Positions 45,106 through 53,904 of a stretch of DNA of 53,904 nt are shown in pieces. The stretch's first letter is position 1. The number at the start of each line of letters is the position of its first letter. The position numbers and the translations under genes are program-made. The notes below the pieces were generated by a model. That model saw only the letters and a program-made list of their open reading frames with translations, ran no database searches and had not been told where the DNA came from. The DNA is from Bacteroidaceae bacterium (lineage in GTDB: Bacteria; Bacteroidota; Bacteroidia; Bacteroidales; Bacteroidaceae), in the NCBI GenBank assembly GCA_024682395.1, contig JAIKZH010000062.1, forward strand, positions 1-53,904. Direction: 5' to 3'.

Positions 45106-45582
45106 ATGAGTAAATTTGAGAGTCAGATAAAACAAATAGCATATACAGCAGACAAAGTATATGCAAAACTAAGCGATTTAAACAACTTGGCTTCGATCAA
45201 GAATAAGCTTAGCGATCCCGATGCTCAGGAAAAACTAAAGGAAAAGATTCCTGCTGACAAATTCGAACAGGTAAAGAACTATATAGAATCAATGCAGTTC
45301 GACACCGATACTGTAAGCATGAATATTGCTCCTGTGGGTTCAATAGCAATACAAATTATTGAACGTGAACCTACAAAATGTATCAAGTTCGCTTCAACCA
45401 ACTCTCCAATAGGATTCAACTTGTGGATTCAGATACTTCCAACCACTGAAACCACAAGCAAAATGCGTCTCACCATTGATGCAAGTCTGAATCCATTCAT
45501 AAAAGCAATGGTTGAAAAGCCATTAAGAGAAGGTATTGACAAATTAGCTGATATGCTGGCAATGATGCCATACGATAATTAA
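45106..45582 (+). CDS. SRPBCC-fold small protein
   Basis: The 158-residue cytoplasmic protein has the length and strand/helix pattern of the START/polyketide-cyclase-like (SRPBCC) fold: an N-terminal KVYAKLSDLNNLASIK helix, central strands, and a long C-terminal helix beginning NPFIKAMVEKPLREGIDKLADML. Members bind hydrophobic ligands, and its ligand is unknown. It lies 11 nt after pyrE and 13 nt before argH. Confidence 0.75.
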   Translation: MSKFESQIKQIAYTADKVYAKLSDLNNLASIKNKLSDPDAQEKLKEKIPADKFEQVKNYIESMQFDTDTVSMNIAPVGSIAIQIIEREPTKCIKFASTNSPIGFNLWIQILPTTETTSKMRLTIDASLNPFIKAMVEKPLREGIDKLADMLAMMPYDN

Positions 45583-45595
45583 GAACAGAATAGTT

Positions 45596-46930
45596 ATGGA
45601 TAAACTGTGGACAAAAAATGTTCAAATGACCGATGAAATCGAACGTTTCACTGTTGGTCGTGACCGTGAGATGGACCTCTATCTGGCGAAATATGACGTC
45701 ATGGGTTCTATGGCTCACGTAACCATGCTGGAATCAATCGGACTTATCGATAAGAAAGAACTCGCACCTATTCTTGCTGCACTTAAAGAGATATACAAGA
45801 AGGCTGAAAAAGGTGAATTCGTGATTGAGGAAGGAGTTGAAGATGTTCACTCACAGGTTGAATTAATGCTCACACGTCAACTTGGTGATATGGGAAAGAA
45901 AATCCACTCTGGACGTTCCCGTAATGATCAGGTTCTTGTAGATTTAAAACTATTCATCCGCGATCAGTTGCACGAACTTGCATTGCTTACCAAGGCACTT
46001 TTCGACGAATTGATCGAGAAAAGTAATGAATACAAGAATGTATTAATGCCTGGATATACCCACTTGCAGGTGGCTATGCCTTCAAGTTTCGGACTATGGT
46101 TTGGTGCATATGCTGAAGGATTAGTAGATGATATGCAATATCTGCTTGCAGCATGGAGAATAACCAATAGAAATCCTCTCGGTTCTGCCGCTGGATATGG
46201 TTCTTCGTTCCCACTCAAACGCCAGATGACAACAGACTTACTCGGATTCGACTCTATGGACTATAACGTGGTTTATGCTCAGATGGGACGCGGTAAGACT
46301 GAACGCAACGTTGCTTTCTCAATGGCAAGTATTGCAGGAACATTAGCTAAATTGGCATTTGACGCATGTATGTTTAATAGTCAGAACTTCAGTTTTGTGA
46401 AATTGCCTGATGACTGCACCACTGGTTCCAGCATCATGCCACACAAGAAGAACCCAGACGTTTTTGAGCTCACACGTGCAAAATGTAACAAGATACAAGC
46501 ATTGCCACAGACTATCATGATGATTATGAATAATCTGCCAAGCGGATATTTCCGTGACCTACAGATTATCAAAGAAGTATTCCTTCCTGCATTCGATGAC
46601 TTGAAGGACTGCTTGAAGATGTGTGCATACATCATCAATAAGATTCGCGTCAACGAGCATATTCTCGACAATCCTATATATGATCTTATGTTCTCTGTGG
46701 AAGAAGTAAACAGACTTGCAGCAAGTGGCACTCCATTTAGAGATGCATACAAACAAGTGGGATTAAATATCGAAGCGGGCAAGTTTACTCCTAACAAGGA
46801 TATTCATCATACTCATGAAGGAAGTATCGGCAATCTCTGCAACGACAAGATTGAGGCGTTGATGGATAAGGTTATGGATGAATTCAATTTCAGTAATGTG
46901 GACAAGGCATTAAAGAAACTAATCGGATAA
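45596..46930 (+). CDS. argH: Argininosuccinate lyase
   Basis: ArgH cleaves argininosuccinate to arginine and fumarate, the last step of arginine synthesis. The 444-residue protein carries the fumarase/aspartase superfamily signature GSSIMPHKKNPD, and earlier HSGRSRNDQV and GYTHLQVAMP. No other arginine-pathway gene is adjacent. The aldo/keto reductase gene starts 5 nt after its stop codon. Confidence 0.96.
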   Translation: MDKLWTKNVQMTDEIERFTVGRDREMDLYLAKYDVMGSMAHVTMLESIGLIDKKELAPILAALKEIYKKAEKGEFVIEEGVEDVHSQVELMLTRQLGDMGKKIHSGRSRNDQVLVDLKLFIRDQLHELALLTKALFDELIEKSNEYKNVLMPGYTHLQVAMPSSFGLWFGAYAEGLVDDMQYLLAAWRITNRNPLGSAAGYGSSFPLKRQMTTDLLGFDSMDYNVVYAQMGRGKTERNVAFSMASIAGTLAKLAFDACMFNSQNFSFVKLPDDCTTGSSIMPHKKNPDVFELTRAKCNKIQALPQTIMMIMNNLPSGYFRDLQIIKEVFLPAFDDLKDCLKMCAYIINKIRVNEHILDNPIYDLMFSVEEVNRLAASGTPFRDAYKQVGLNIEAGKFTPNKDIHHTHEGSIGNLCNDKIEALMDKVMDEFNFSNVDKALKKLIG

Positions 46931-46935
46931 AAAAC

Positions 46936-47907
46936 ATGCAATTCAGACAATGTGGACATAGCGGTATAAAATTACCAGTATTGTCACTGGGGTTATGGCA
47001 TAACTTCGGTGACAATGCTCCATTTGATGTTGCCACAGATTTGGTTCTGACAGCATTTGATAAAGGGATATGTCACTTCGATTTGGCAAATAACTACGGA
47101 CCTCCTCCAGGTAGTGCCGAGACCAATTTCGGTAAGATACTTAGAGAAAATCTGTCAAGTCATCGCGACGAACTATTTATCGCAAGTAAGGCAGGACATG
47201 ATATGTGGCCTGGAGTTTATGGAACAGGCTCATCGCGCAAAAATATCATTGCATCGTGCGACCAGAGTCTGAAACGTACCGGACTTGAGTATTTCGACGT
47301 TTTCTATTCACATGTGTACGATAAGTTCACACCTGTGGAGGAAACAATGCAGGCTCTCATTGATCTTGTACATCAAGGAAAAGCATTATATGTGGGAATA
47401 TCCAAATACCCACCTGAGCAACAACAACTTGCATACGACATTCTGAAAGAAGCACATGTTCCATGCTTATTGAGTCAGTATCGTTGTTCTATGTTCGACC
47501 CAAAGGCTAAAATAAACAATTTTCAAATAGCAAGTGAAAATGGTAGTGGAATAATCTGTTTTTCACCATTGGCACAAGGATTGCTAACCGACAAATATTT
47601 TAACGGCATACCTGAAAACAGCAGAGCAGCTGGTTCCAGTGTTTTTTTGCAAACCTCTCACATCACTCCAGAACGTATTGAGGCCTCTAAACAGCTCAAT
47701 GAAATTGCCCAGCAACGTAACCAGTCTTTGGCACAGATGGCACTTGCATGGATACTCAGTGACGATAGAGTAACTTCATGTATTATCGGAGCTTCATCTG
47801 TAAAACAACTGAATGCCAATTTGGAAACACTCAACAATCTTGATTTCTCAGATGAAGAACTCTCTGATATAAAAAGAATTATTAGTGACCCAATTTTATA
47901 TTTCTGA
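46936..47907 (+). CDS. Aldo/keto reductase (YghZ-like)
   Basis: The 323-residue NADPH-dependent oxidoreductase has the aldo/keto reductase tetrad: Asp and Tyr in FDLANNYGPP, Lys in IASKAGHDMW, and His in YSHVYD. The N-terminal LSLGLWHNFGD and the overall pattern resemble the YghZ (glyceraldehyde-3-phosphate reductase) subgroup. The substrate is unproven. Its stop codon overlaps the next ATG by 1 nt (TGATG). Confidence 0.88.
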   Translation: MQFRQCGHSGIKLPVLSLGLWHNFGDNAPFDVATDLVLTAFDKGICHFDLANNYGPPPGSAETNFGKILRENLSSHRDELFIASKAGHDMWPGVYGTGSSRKNIIASCDQSLKRTGLEYFDVFYSHVYDKFTPVEETMQALIDLVHQGKALYVGISKYPPEQQQLAYDILKEAHVPCLLSQYRCSMFDPKAKINNFQIASENGSGIICFSPLAQGLLTDKYFNGIPENSRAAGSSVFLQTSHITPERIEASKQLNEIAQQRNQSLAQMALAWILSDDRVTSCIIGASSVKQLNANLETLNNLDFSDEELSDIKRIISDPILYF

Positions 47908-48470
47908 TGAAGAAAATTTTATGCCTTTTATCATTGCTACTTTCTTTAATGTCATGTAGCGATGAACTTGTAACATCAAGATATTCAAATAAATATAGAG
48001 TCCGATTCTATTTTGAGGTCAATAACTCTACCGAATTAATAAACATAATAGGTAGTCTTGGACAGTTTGTAACAATCAGACCTTGGGGAGGAGGAAAAGT
48101 GATGATTGCCTTACCAAATAGTAAGGGGTCTGAAAATGGTACAGAATATGCTTTGTCAAAAGTCGGTTCACAAGATTTTGAATACGGATTAGGAGGCTTT
48201 ATTGTAGGAACAAAGAACACTCTTAACATGGATGGCAACTACGAAATGGCTGCATACGATTTGTCTTGTCCTAATTGTGATAGAATGTCATATCGTCTGA
48301 CTATTTCTGATAAAGGCATTGCTACATGCGAGAAATGCAAGATGCAATTTGATTTGAATGATTACGGACATCTTTGTTCAAAAGGCACAGAAACTGATAT
48401 TAAAAGAACAAAACTATACGAATACAGAATCACATTTAATGGTTCTGCAATCAACATACAAAATCACTAA
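47907..48470 (+). CDS. Lipoprotein with a CxxC-CxxC zinc-ribbon-like insertion
   Basis: The 187-residue protein starts with a lipoprotein signal (lipobox LMSC, Cys at about residue 17). In the middle it has CPNC and CEKC pairs about 20 residues apart, followed by MQFDLNDYGHLC. The surrounding beta-rich pattern recalls a Rieske-like fold, but the Cys-His/Cys-His cluster ligands are absent, so a structural zinc or no metal is more likely. It is coupled to the aldo/keto reductase by a TGATG overlap. Function is unknown. Confidence 0.68.
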   Translation: MKKILCLLSLLLSLMSCSDELVTSRYSNKYRVRFYFEVNNSTELINIIGSLGQFVTIRPWGGGKVMIALPNSKGSENGTEYALSKVGSQDFEYGLGGFIVGTKNTLNMDGNYEMAAYDLSCPNCDRMSYRLTISDKGIATCEKCKMQFDLNDYGHLCSKGTETDIKRTKLYEYRITFNGSAINIQNH

Positions 48471-48478
48471 TCAAACAG

Positions 48479-50026
48479 ATGTCACATACAGAAGATAATA
48501 ATTCGACCAACAATTCATTAAAAAAACGTACCGCCAAAGGTCTCTTATGGGGCGGACTGAATAATGGATTGATGCAAATAATGAATGTTGCATTCGGATT
48601 GATACTTGCGAGGATTCTGTCACGTGAGGACTTCGGCATGGTAGGTGTGTTGGCAATATACTCAGCCATTGCACAAAACATTCAAGAAAGTGGCTTCATA
48701 AACGCACTGATTAACAGAAGAGGAGCTACAGAGAAAGATTTCAACTCAGTCTTCTGGTTTAATATATCAATAGGTCTTATAATTTACATAATCCTCTGGA
48801 TATGTGCTCCTTATATAGCAGAATACAATAACGATACACGTTTGGTTTCATTAGCCCGATATAGTTTCTTAGGGTTCTTATGCGCAAGCTTCTCTATCGT
48901 TCCACGCGCCAGACTAATGAAAGAACTACGTGTGAAAGAACTGGCAATAGCAACAACAATAGCACTGCTGACCTCCGACATAATTGGTATCATAATGGCT
49001 TTCAGCGGTATGGGATATTGGGGACTTGCTTCACAGAGCATCATATATGTCACTATCGTGTCAATATTGAGTTGGGGATTCTCAAAATGGAGACCACGAT
49101 TCCAATTCAGTTTCGCACCAATAAAAGAGATGTATGGATTTAGTTTCAAGATTCTCATAACCAACGTGTTCAACAACTTGAATCGCTTATCTGTAGAGAC
49201 TATTATGGGAGACCATATAAACAAGTCGGTGATGGGTGATTACTCTAATGCCAACAAATGGACTCAGATGGGAAGCAACACGATATCTGGAATGATTCAG
49301 AACGTTGCACAACCCACATTCGTACAACTTACCAATGAGATAAAAGACAAAAAATATAACAACGAACAAGAGGAGGAAGAAGCACTTCAGTCGGCATTAT
49401 GTAAGGCTTTCCGTAAGATGTTGCGATTCACCGCTTTTGTAAGTTTCCCAATCATCGCAGGTATTTTCATGGTATTTCCAGAGTTCATCCGCTGTACGAT
49501 TGGTGAGAAATGGAACGGAGCAATACCAATACTCAGATTACTCTGCATCGGAGGAGCCTTCATCCCAATTGCTACACTGTACTATAACTTTATCATAAGC
49601 AAGGGAAAGTCCAACATTTATATGTGGAACGTAATCACACAGTCGGTAATTATACTGTTGAACATCTTCCTCATTACTACATTTAATCTCGAATTCATCG
49701 GACTTAAAGGCATACATCTTATCGCTCTATGCTATTCTGTGATGAATGTATTATGGATTGGCATCTGGCATTTCTTTGTATGGAGAATCATACGTATTAA
49801 AGCCATACATGCCTTTATCGACATCATGCCATTCTTAATAATAACAGCGATAACAATGCTTATTACATATTTCTCAACCACACAGATTACAAACGACATA
49901 TTACTTCTTGTCACACGTATTTTATTGGCAGCAGTAATTTATATAGGTATTCTTTGGGTATTGAGAGCCAGAATTCTACGCGAAAGCATCGATTACTTCA
50001 GAAGAAAAAACAGAAAGACAACATAG
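48479..50026 (+). CDS. Polysaccharide/lipopolysaccharide flippase (MATE/MOP superfamily)
   Basis: The 515-residue inner-membrane protein has about 12-14 hydrophobic segments. A characteristic opening (TAKGLLWGGLNNGLMQIMN) and the loop LARILSREDFGMVG are typical of Wzx-like oligosaccharide translocases. These flip lipid-linked sugars across the inner membrane. It starts 8 nt after the lipoprotein gene and is followed 7 nt later by an acyltransferase, so the pair probably modifies surface glycan. No glycosyltransferases are nearby. Confidence 0.88.
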   Translation: MSHTEDNNSTNNSLKKRTAKGLLWGGLNNGLMQIMNVAFGLILARILSREDFGMVGVLAIYSAIAQNIQESGFINALINRRGATEKDFNSVFWFNISIGLIIYIILWICAPYIAEYNNDTRLVSLARYSFLGFLCASFSIVPRARLMKELRVKELAIATTIALLTSDIIGIIMAFSGMGYWGLASQSIIYVTIVSILSWGFSKWRPRFQFSFAPIKEMYGFSFKILITNVFNNLNRLSVETIMGDHINKSVMGDYSNANKWTQMGSNTISGMIQNVAQPTFVQLTNEIKDKKYNNEQEEEEALQSALCKAFRKMLRFTAFVSFPIIAGIFMVFPEFIRCTIGEKWNGAIPILRLLCIGGAFIPIATLYYNFIISKGKSNIYMWNVITQSVIILLNIFLITTFNLEFIGLKGIHLIALCYSVMNVLWIGIWHFFVWRIIRIKAIHAFIDIMPFLIITAITMLITYFSTTQITNDILLLVTRILLAAVIYIGILWVLRARILRESIDYFRRKNRKTT

Positions 50027-50033
50027 GTGTATA

Positions 50034-51101
50034 ATGGCAAAACAACGTAACCATACATTCGACTTCTTATGTGGAATATGTATCATAAGAATGATGTGTA
50101 ATCATGCTATCAGCATGTGCGGACTGAGAAATGACAAAATCTTAGGGATTACATGGTATGAACTGATGTCTTGGACTTTCTTCTTTATGTGTTTCTTTTT
50201 CTTCAAGGCAGGTTATTTCAACAAAACAAAGAAAGCATCATCAAATACAGATATAAAGGAAGAAACAAACAATAATGCTGCGACCACTACCAAAGTATAT
50301 ATAATTGACAGAATAAAACGGCTGCTTGTACCATATATCTCATGGACTATTATTGGCAGTAGCTTATATTTTGGCTTTATCATACTCTTTCCATACATTC
50401 ATAATAATCAGATGCCATCTTTCTCATGGGATCACTTATGGAAAACAAGTCATGCATATGGTAACGGACCTGTATGGTTCCTCATGTCGTTCTTTACGGC
50501 ATATATTGTCATACACTTCATCCAGAAAGTAAGATGGATAAAATGGACCATATTCCTATATCCGTTCATCTCCTATTTGCTATACACCATTGACAGTCCA
50601 CTACCATTATCTTTGGATAATGTGTTTATGGGAATATTCTTTTTCTTCCTTGGACGAGTATGGAAGGTGTTCATGCAATGGTTAGGACGCACCCGTACTA
50701 TAATTATCTCATCAGTACTGATAATCCTCTTCATAATCGGAAATATCTATTTCCACGGAGAATATACAATGAGCACTAACACATGGGATGGAAACATATG
50801 GGGAATCATCATCAACACAACAAGTATTCTCTGCGGGCTTGCAGGACTTCTCATGTCATTGCCTTTGCCACGAATTCCATGGATAAACTATATAGGCGAA
50901 CATTCTATGGTGTATTTTGTAAGCCATTACCCTATGATTTATTTTATGATGCTCACATATAAAGCCGGATATGTGGATTGGAAACACAATTGGGCAATAT
51001 GTATCATCATGATGATTGTGCTTTTCATTGCCTGCTCATGGCTTGTACCATATGTAGAGAGAGTACCTTGGCTAAGCGGCAGATGGAAAAAATCAGTATA
51101 A
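50034..51101 (+). CDS. Acyltransferase family 3 membrane protein
   Basis: The 355-residue protein has about ten membrane segments, an N-terminal RNHTFDFLCGICIIRMMCNH stretch with the conserved histidine, and a FFFFKAGYFN motif. This fits the acyltransferase 3 family, which O-acetylates sugars of surface polysaccharides. It begins 7 nt after the flippase gene. The -33 box of the GH115 promoter begins directly after its stop codon. Confidence 0.85.
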   Translation: MAKQRNHTFDFLCGICIIRMMCNHAISMCGLRNDKILGITWYELMSWTFFFMCFFFFKAGYFNKTKKASSNTDIKEETNNNAATTTKVYIIDRIKRLLVPYISWTIIGSSLYFGFIILFPYIHNNQMPSFSWDHLWKTSHAYGNGPVWFLMSFFTAYIVIHFIQKVRWIKWTIFLYPFISYLLYTIDSPLPLSLDNVFMGIFFFFLGRVWKVFMQWLGRTRTIIISSVLIILFIIGNIYFHGEYTMSTNTWDGNIWGIIINTTSILCGLAGLLMSLPLPRIPWINYIGEHSMVYFVSHYPMIYFMMLTYKAGYVDWKHNWAICIIMMIVLFIACSWLVPYVERVPWLSGRWKKSV

Positions 51102-51103
51102 CA

Positions 51104-51134
51104 TTTGAAAAATCCTAATTAATTCGTATATTTG
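51104..51134 (+). promoter_or_regulatory. Full-consensus promoter of the GH115 gene
   Basis: TTTG (51104-51107), a 19-bp spacer, then TATATTTG (51127-51134) match the consensus exactly. The predicted leader is about 50 nt. The -33 box begins 3 nt after the acyltransferase stop codon, so the two units abut without space. Confidence 0.82.
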
Positions 51135-51191
51135 CGAAGTATATGCGTATTTTTTATCATTAACTAAATTCATCATTAATTATTATTTTAC

Positions 51192-53666
51192 ATGAAAAAA
51201 TTATTTTTAATAACTATTCTCATCTCTTCACTGACTGTGGTAGTCAATGCAAAAGATCATAAGGGAATAACATCAGAAAATATCAATACTGGATATTTTA
51301 CTCTAATTAACAATGGAGTTCCAGCAATGGTTCTCTGTGACAATAACGACGACATCGGTGTAAATATTGCCGCCGAAAACCTAAGAAAAGACTTTATAAA
51401 AGTATGCGGAAACAATGATAAGAAAGTAAAATCAAAGAACAGAATTCTTGTTGGAACACTATCAAGTTCGATAATCAAAAAGAATTTGCCTGAAAACCTT
51501 AAGAAAGAGTTAGAAGGTAAAACTGAGAAATATATCATTTATGTGCCACAAAACAATGACAACAAAGGCAATAATGATATTATCATAGCCGGTAGCGACA
51601 AAAGAGGTACTATCTATGGTATTTACGAGATGTCAGAACAAATCGGTGTCTCACCATGGTATGACTGGGCTGATGTGCCTGTTAAACAACATAAAAACCT
51701 ATCAATAAAAACTGGTAGTTACACTGCAGGTGAACCAGCTGTAAGATACAGAGGTATATTCATCAACGACGAAGCTCCATGTTTGACCTCATGGGTAAAA
51801 AATACTTACGGAACAGATTATGGTAATCATCAGTTCTATGCACGAGTATTCGAACTCATACTCAGACTACGTGGAAACTACTTATGGCCTGCCATGTGGG
51901 GATGGGCTTTCTATGCAGATGATGCACAGAACAGCAAGACAGCCAATGACATGGGAGTGATCATGGGTACATCTCACCACGAGCCAATGGCAAGAAACCA
52001 TCAGGAATATGCACGTAACAGACAAAAATGGGGTGCATGGAACTATGAGACAAACAAAGAGAATCTTGACAAATTCTTCCGTGAAGGTATTGAAAGAGCA
52101 AAAGATACTGAAGACCTTATCACTATCGGTATGCGTGGTGATGGCGACACAGCAATGGGAGCAAGAGAAGGACACGATGACGAAGCCGACGGAAGTCAGG
52201 ATCAACACGTGATGAACGTACTGAAAGACGTTATCGATAGTCAACGTAAGATTATCAGCGATGTTACAGGCAAACCAGCCAACGAACGTCCACAAATATG
52301 GGCTCTCTATAAAGAAGTACAGAAATACTATGATATGGGACTCCGTGTGCCAGACGATGTGACAATCCTATTATCTGATGACAACTGGGGAAACATACGA
52401 AGCCTTCCTAACGAAATAGAACGCACACGCAAAGGTGGATGGGGAATCTACTATCATGTTGACTATGTAGGAGCACCACGCAACACAAAATGGCTTAATG
52501 TCACACCTATCGCAAATATGTGGGAACAACTTCAGTTAACATACGATTACGGAGTAGATAAGGTATGGATTCTTAATGTAGGCGATATCAAACCTATGGA
52601 ATATCCTATCAGTTTATTCCTCGACATGGCTTGGAACCCTAAAGCATACACAATAGAAAATCTCCTTGATCATACATACGATTTCTTTGTTGAACAATTC
52701 GGCGAATCACAAGCAAAAGAAGCTACACGCATCATGAATCTATACAGCTGGTACAACGGACGTGTTACACCAGAAATGCTCGATGCGCGCACATACAACT
52801 ATGAATCAGGTGAATGGAAACAAGTAAAAGAAGAATATGCTCAACTGGCAAAAGATGCACAGAAACAATATAATTCACTTAAGCCAGAATATAAGGATGC
52901 ATACAAACAAATTATCCTTTATCCAGTAGTTGCTATGTCAAACCTCTACAATATGTATTACGCAGCAGCAGATGGTGATGCAAAAGAGGTGGAGAGATGC
53001 TTTAAATACGACCAAGAACTGATGGATGACTACAACTTAGTCATGGCTGGAGGTAAATGGAATGGTATGATGACACAAAACCATATCGGATACAGATCAT
53101 GGCAAGAGCCACGTCATCAGACAATGCCACAGGTAATGCCTCGCAAGAATAAGACACAATCAGCCAACAAAGACAAGAAAGATAAAGGTTATGTAGCATT
53201 CGATGCAGAAGATTTTGTAAGCAAGAACACTACTAACGGCGGAGAATGGAAAGTAATTCCATTCATGGGAAGAACAAAATCAGGTATTGCTCTCATGCCT
53301 TATACTATTGACCCTAAGGGAGCCTCTTTGAGTTATAAGGTTGATGTACCAGCCAACACACAAGAGGTCACAGTATATGTAATAACTAAATCATCTCTTG
53401 CATTCAAAAACAAAGAAGGACACTGCTTCACCATTGGTTTCGATGGCGCACCACAAGAAACAGTTAATATCAACCGTGATTTAAACGAAGATCATGCTTA
53501 TGATAAACTTTACCCAACTGTTGCGCGCCGTGTAATCGAAAACAAAGTTACACTTAAAACCAACGGAAATTCAACACTAACTATCTCTCCTCTCGATCCA
53601 GGAATCGTATTCGAGAAGATAATAGTAGATTTCGTAGGTTGGCAACGTAATTATCTATATAACTGA
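51192..53666 (+). CDS. GH115 xylan alpha-1,2-glucuronidase
   Basis: GH115 enzymes remove glucuronic or 4-O-methylglucuronic acid side chains from xylan. The 824-residue exported protein has a signal peptide (cleavage near VNA-KD) and an N-terminal domain to about residue 170. A central barrel follows with family-typical stretches (RGIFINDEAPCLTSW, RLRGNYLWPAMWGWAFY, MGTSHHEPMARN, IGMRGDGDTAM, LLSDDNWGN). Then come a helical region, a Lys-rich linker (about 660-675) and a C-terminal beta domain to the end. Length and domain order are normal. It has its own consensus promoter and is not next to other xylan genes; the GH30 enzyme is 28 kb away. Confidence 0.93.
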   Translation: MKKLFLITILISSLTVVVNAKDHKGITSENINTGYFTLINNGVPAMVLCDNNDDIGVNIAAENLRKDFIKVCGNNDKKVKSKNRILVGTLSSSIIKKNLPENLKKELEGKTEKYIIYVPQNNDNKGNNDIIIAGSDKRGTIYGIYEMSEQIGVSPWYDWADVPVKQHKNLSIKTGSYTAGEPAVRYRGIFINDEAPCLTSWVKNTYGTDYGNHQFYARVFELILRLRGNYLWPAMWGWAFYADDAQNSKTANDMGVIMGTSHHEPMARNHQEYARNRQKWGAWNYETNKENLDKFFREGIERAKDTEDLITIGMRGDGDTAMGAREGHDDEADGSQDQHVMNVLKDVIDSQRKIISDVTGKPANERPQIWALYKEVQKYYDMGLRVPDDVTILLSDDNWGNIRSLPNEIERTRKGGWGIYYHVDYVGAPRNTKWLNVTPIANMWEQLQLTYDYGVDKVWILNVGDIKPMEYPISLFLDMAWNPKAYTIENLLDHTYDFFVEQFGESQAKEATRIMNLYSWYNGRVTPEMLDARTYNYESGEWKQVKEEYAQLAKDAQKQYNSLKPEYKDAYKQIILYPVVAMSNLYNMYYAAADGDAKEVERCFKYDQELMDDYNLVMAGGKWNGMMTQNHIGYRSWQEPRHQTMPQVMPRKNKTQSANKDKKDKGYVAFDAEDFVSKNTTNGGEWKVIPFMGRTKSGIALMPYTIDPKGASLSYKVDVPANTQEVTVYVITKSSLAFKNKEGHCFTIGFDGAPQETVNINRDLNEDHAYDKLYPTVARRVIENKVTLKTNGNSTLTISPLDPGIVFEKIIVDFVGWQRNYLYN

Positions 53667-53708
53667 TAATACAATACATCAAAAAAGAGGATGTGTCCTA
53701 GTGAAGTG

Positions 53709-53742
53709 AACCCCGAAAGTTAGACAAAAAACTTTCGGGGTT
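53709..53742 (+). terminator. Hairpin between the IS end and the transposase start
   Basis: A 13-bp perfect stem (AACCCCGAAAGTT / AACTTTCGGGGTT) with an 8-nt loop ends 4 nt before the transposase ATG. It could stop transcripts entering from GH115 or hide the transposase start in read-through mRNA. Confidence 0.75.
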
Positions 53743-53746
53743 TATT

Positions 53747-53904
53747 ATGCAAAAGAGAAAGAAACATGGTTATGCAGAATGTCTGAAGTACATGCAAATG
53801 ATCAAAGAAGGAACATCCATTCATGCAATTCACATGAAGTATGGCATAAATGAAGACCGCCTTCATGTTCTATGGAACCGCTATCAATCAGACGGGCGTT
53901 CTGG
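53747..53904 (+). CDS. Partial transposase (helix-turn-helix OrfA-like, IS3 family)
   Basis: The frame opens at ATG 53747 and runs off the window after 52 codons. It has a basic start (MQKRKKHGYAE) and a helix-turn-helix pattern (MIKEGTSIHAIHMKYGINEDRLHVLWNRY), which binds the IS ends in OrfA-type proteins. The rest, including any OrfB integrase core, lies outside. Confidence 0.75.
   Translation, partial: MQKRKKHGYAECLKYMQMIKEGTSIHAIHMKYGINEDRLHVLWNRYQSDGRS

Larger units (their letters stand above)
53692..53904 (+). mobile_element. Left part of an IS3-like insertion sequence, cut by the window edge
   Basis: Beginning between about 53692 and 53698 (TGTGTCC or TGTCC), the sequence has a TAGTGAAGTGAAC end-like motif, a strong hairpin, and a small helix-turn-helix reading frame. 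This layout fits IS3-family elements. Just before it, AAAAAAGAGGATGT has the half-stem seen in the terminator at 25913-25948, so the element seems to have inserted into the GH115 terminator. The right end is outside the window, so the family and boundaries are provisional. Confidence 0.7.

Overview
The window looks like a chromosomal segment of an AT-rich member of the Bacteroidales, most likely Prevotella or a close relative. Several signs agree: TAnnTTTG promoter boxes (some with a TTTG box 19-20 bp upstream), weak or absent Shine-Dalgarno sequences, lipoproteins, tails resembling type IX secretion sorting signals, the ferredoxin-linked 2-oxoglutarate oxidoreductase KorAB, and xylan-degrading enzymes. 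The species assignment is inference from gene content; no rRNA or other direct marker is present.

Layout. 1-5110 (minus strand) is an envelope operon read dut > TPR protein > DUF4292 lipoprotein > EnvC-like murein hydrolase activator. dgt runs divergently from dut (5364-6698). It faces a DUF4954 beta-helix protein and hflX (minus strand, 6804-9605). 9764-13930 is a five-gene accessory cassette: VTC-type polyphosphate polymerase, DUF4956 membrane protein, outer-membrane barrel, a small exported protein with a sorting-like tail, and a beta-helix carbohydrate-binding protein. It runs through a TAATG stop/start overlap into pyrH, followed by metG, korA, korB and ribD. 20951-23386 is a secreted GH30 xylanase. 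23387-25948 holds two unknown lipoproteins; the first has a doubled promoter box and a tandem AATTTT hexanucleotide repeat in its leader.

25954-31544 (minus strand) is a defence island: type III restriction enzyme (res) and methylase (mod), a highly self-complementary intergenic segment that is probably a structured RNA, and a zeta-like toxin with a small coupled upstream partner. 31673-36261 is an Na/Pi cotransporter-polA pair. 36397-37398 is a short uridine-kinase-like protein. groES-groEL follow on the minus strand, with a TGACA/TGTCA dyad upstream. 39714-40961 is a PstS-like gene with a sorting-tail end, broken by an in-frame TAG.

41330-51101 (plus strand) is a dense housekeeping run: prmC, recX, comF, dusB, pyrE, an SRPBCC protein, argH, an aldo/keto reductase and a zinc-ribbon lipoprotein. 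It continues into a polysaccharide flippase and an acyltransferase. 51192-53666 is a GH115 xylan alpha-glucuronidase behind a full-consensus promoter. The right edge is the start of an IS3-like element that appears to have landed in the GH115 terminator.

Themes: nucleotide-pool control (dut, dgt, pyrH, pyrE), glucuronoxylan use (GH30 and GH115, 28 kb apart), phosphate and polyphosphate (VTC cassette, Na/Pi transporter, broken PstS-like gene), and mobile or defence DNA. The best candidates for undescribed biology are the polyphosphate/surface cassette, the self-complementary RNA locus at 30421-30645, and the repeat-led lipoprotein at 23718. No tRNA, rRNA or CRISPR array was recognised.
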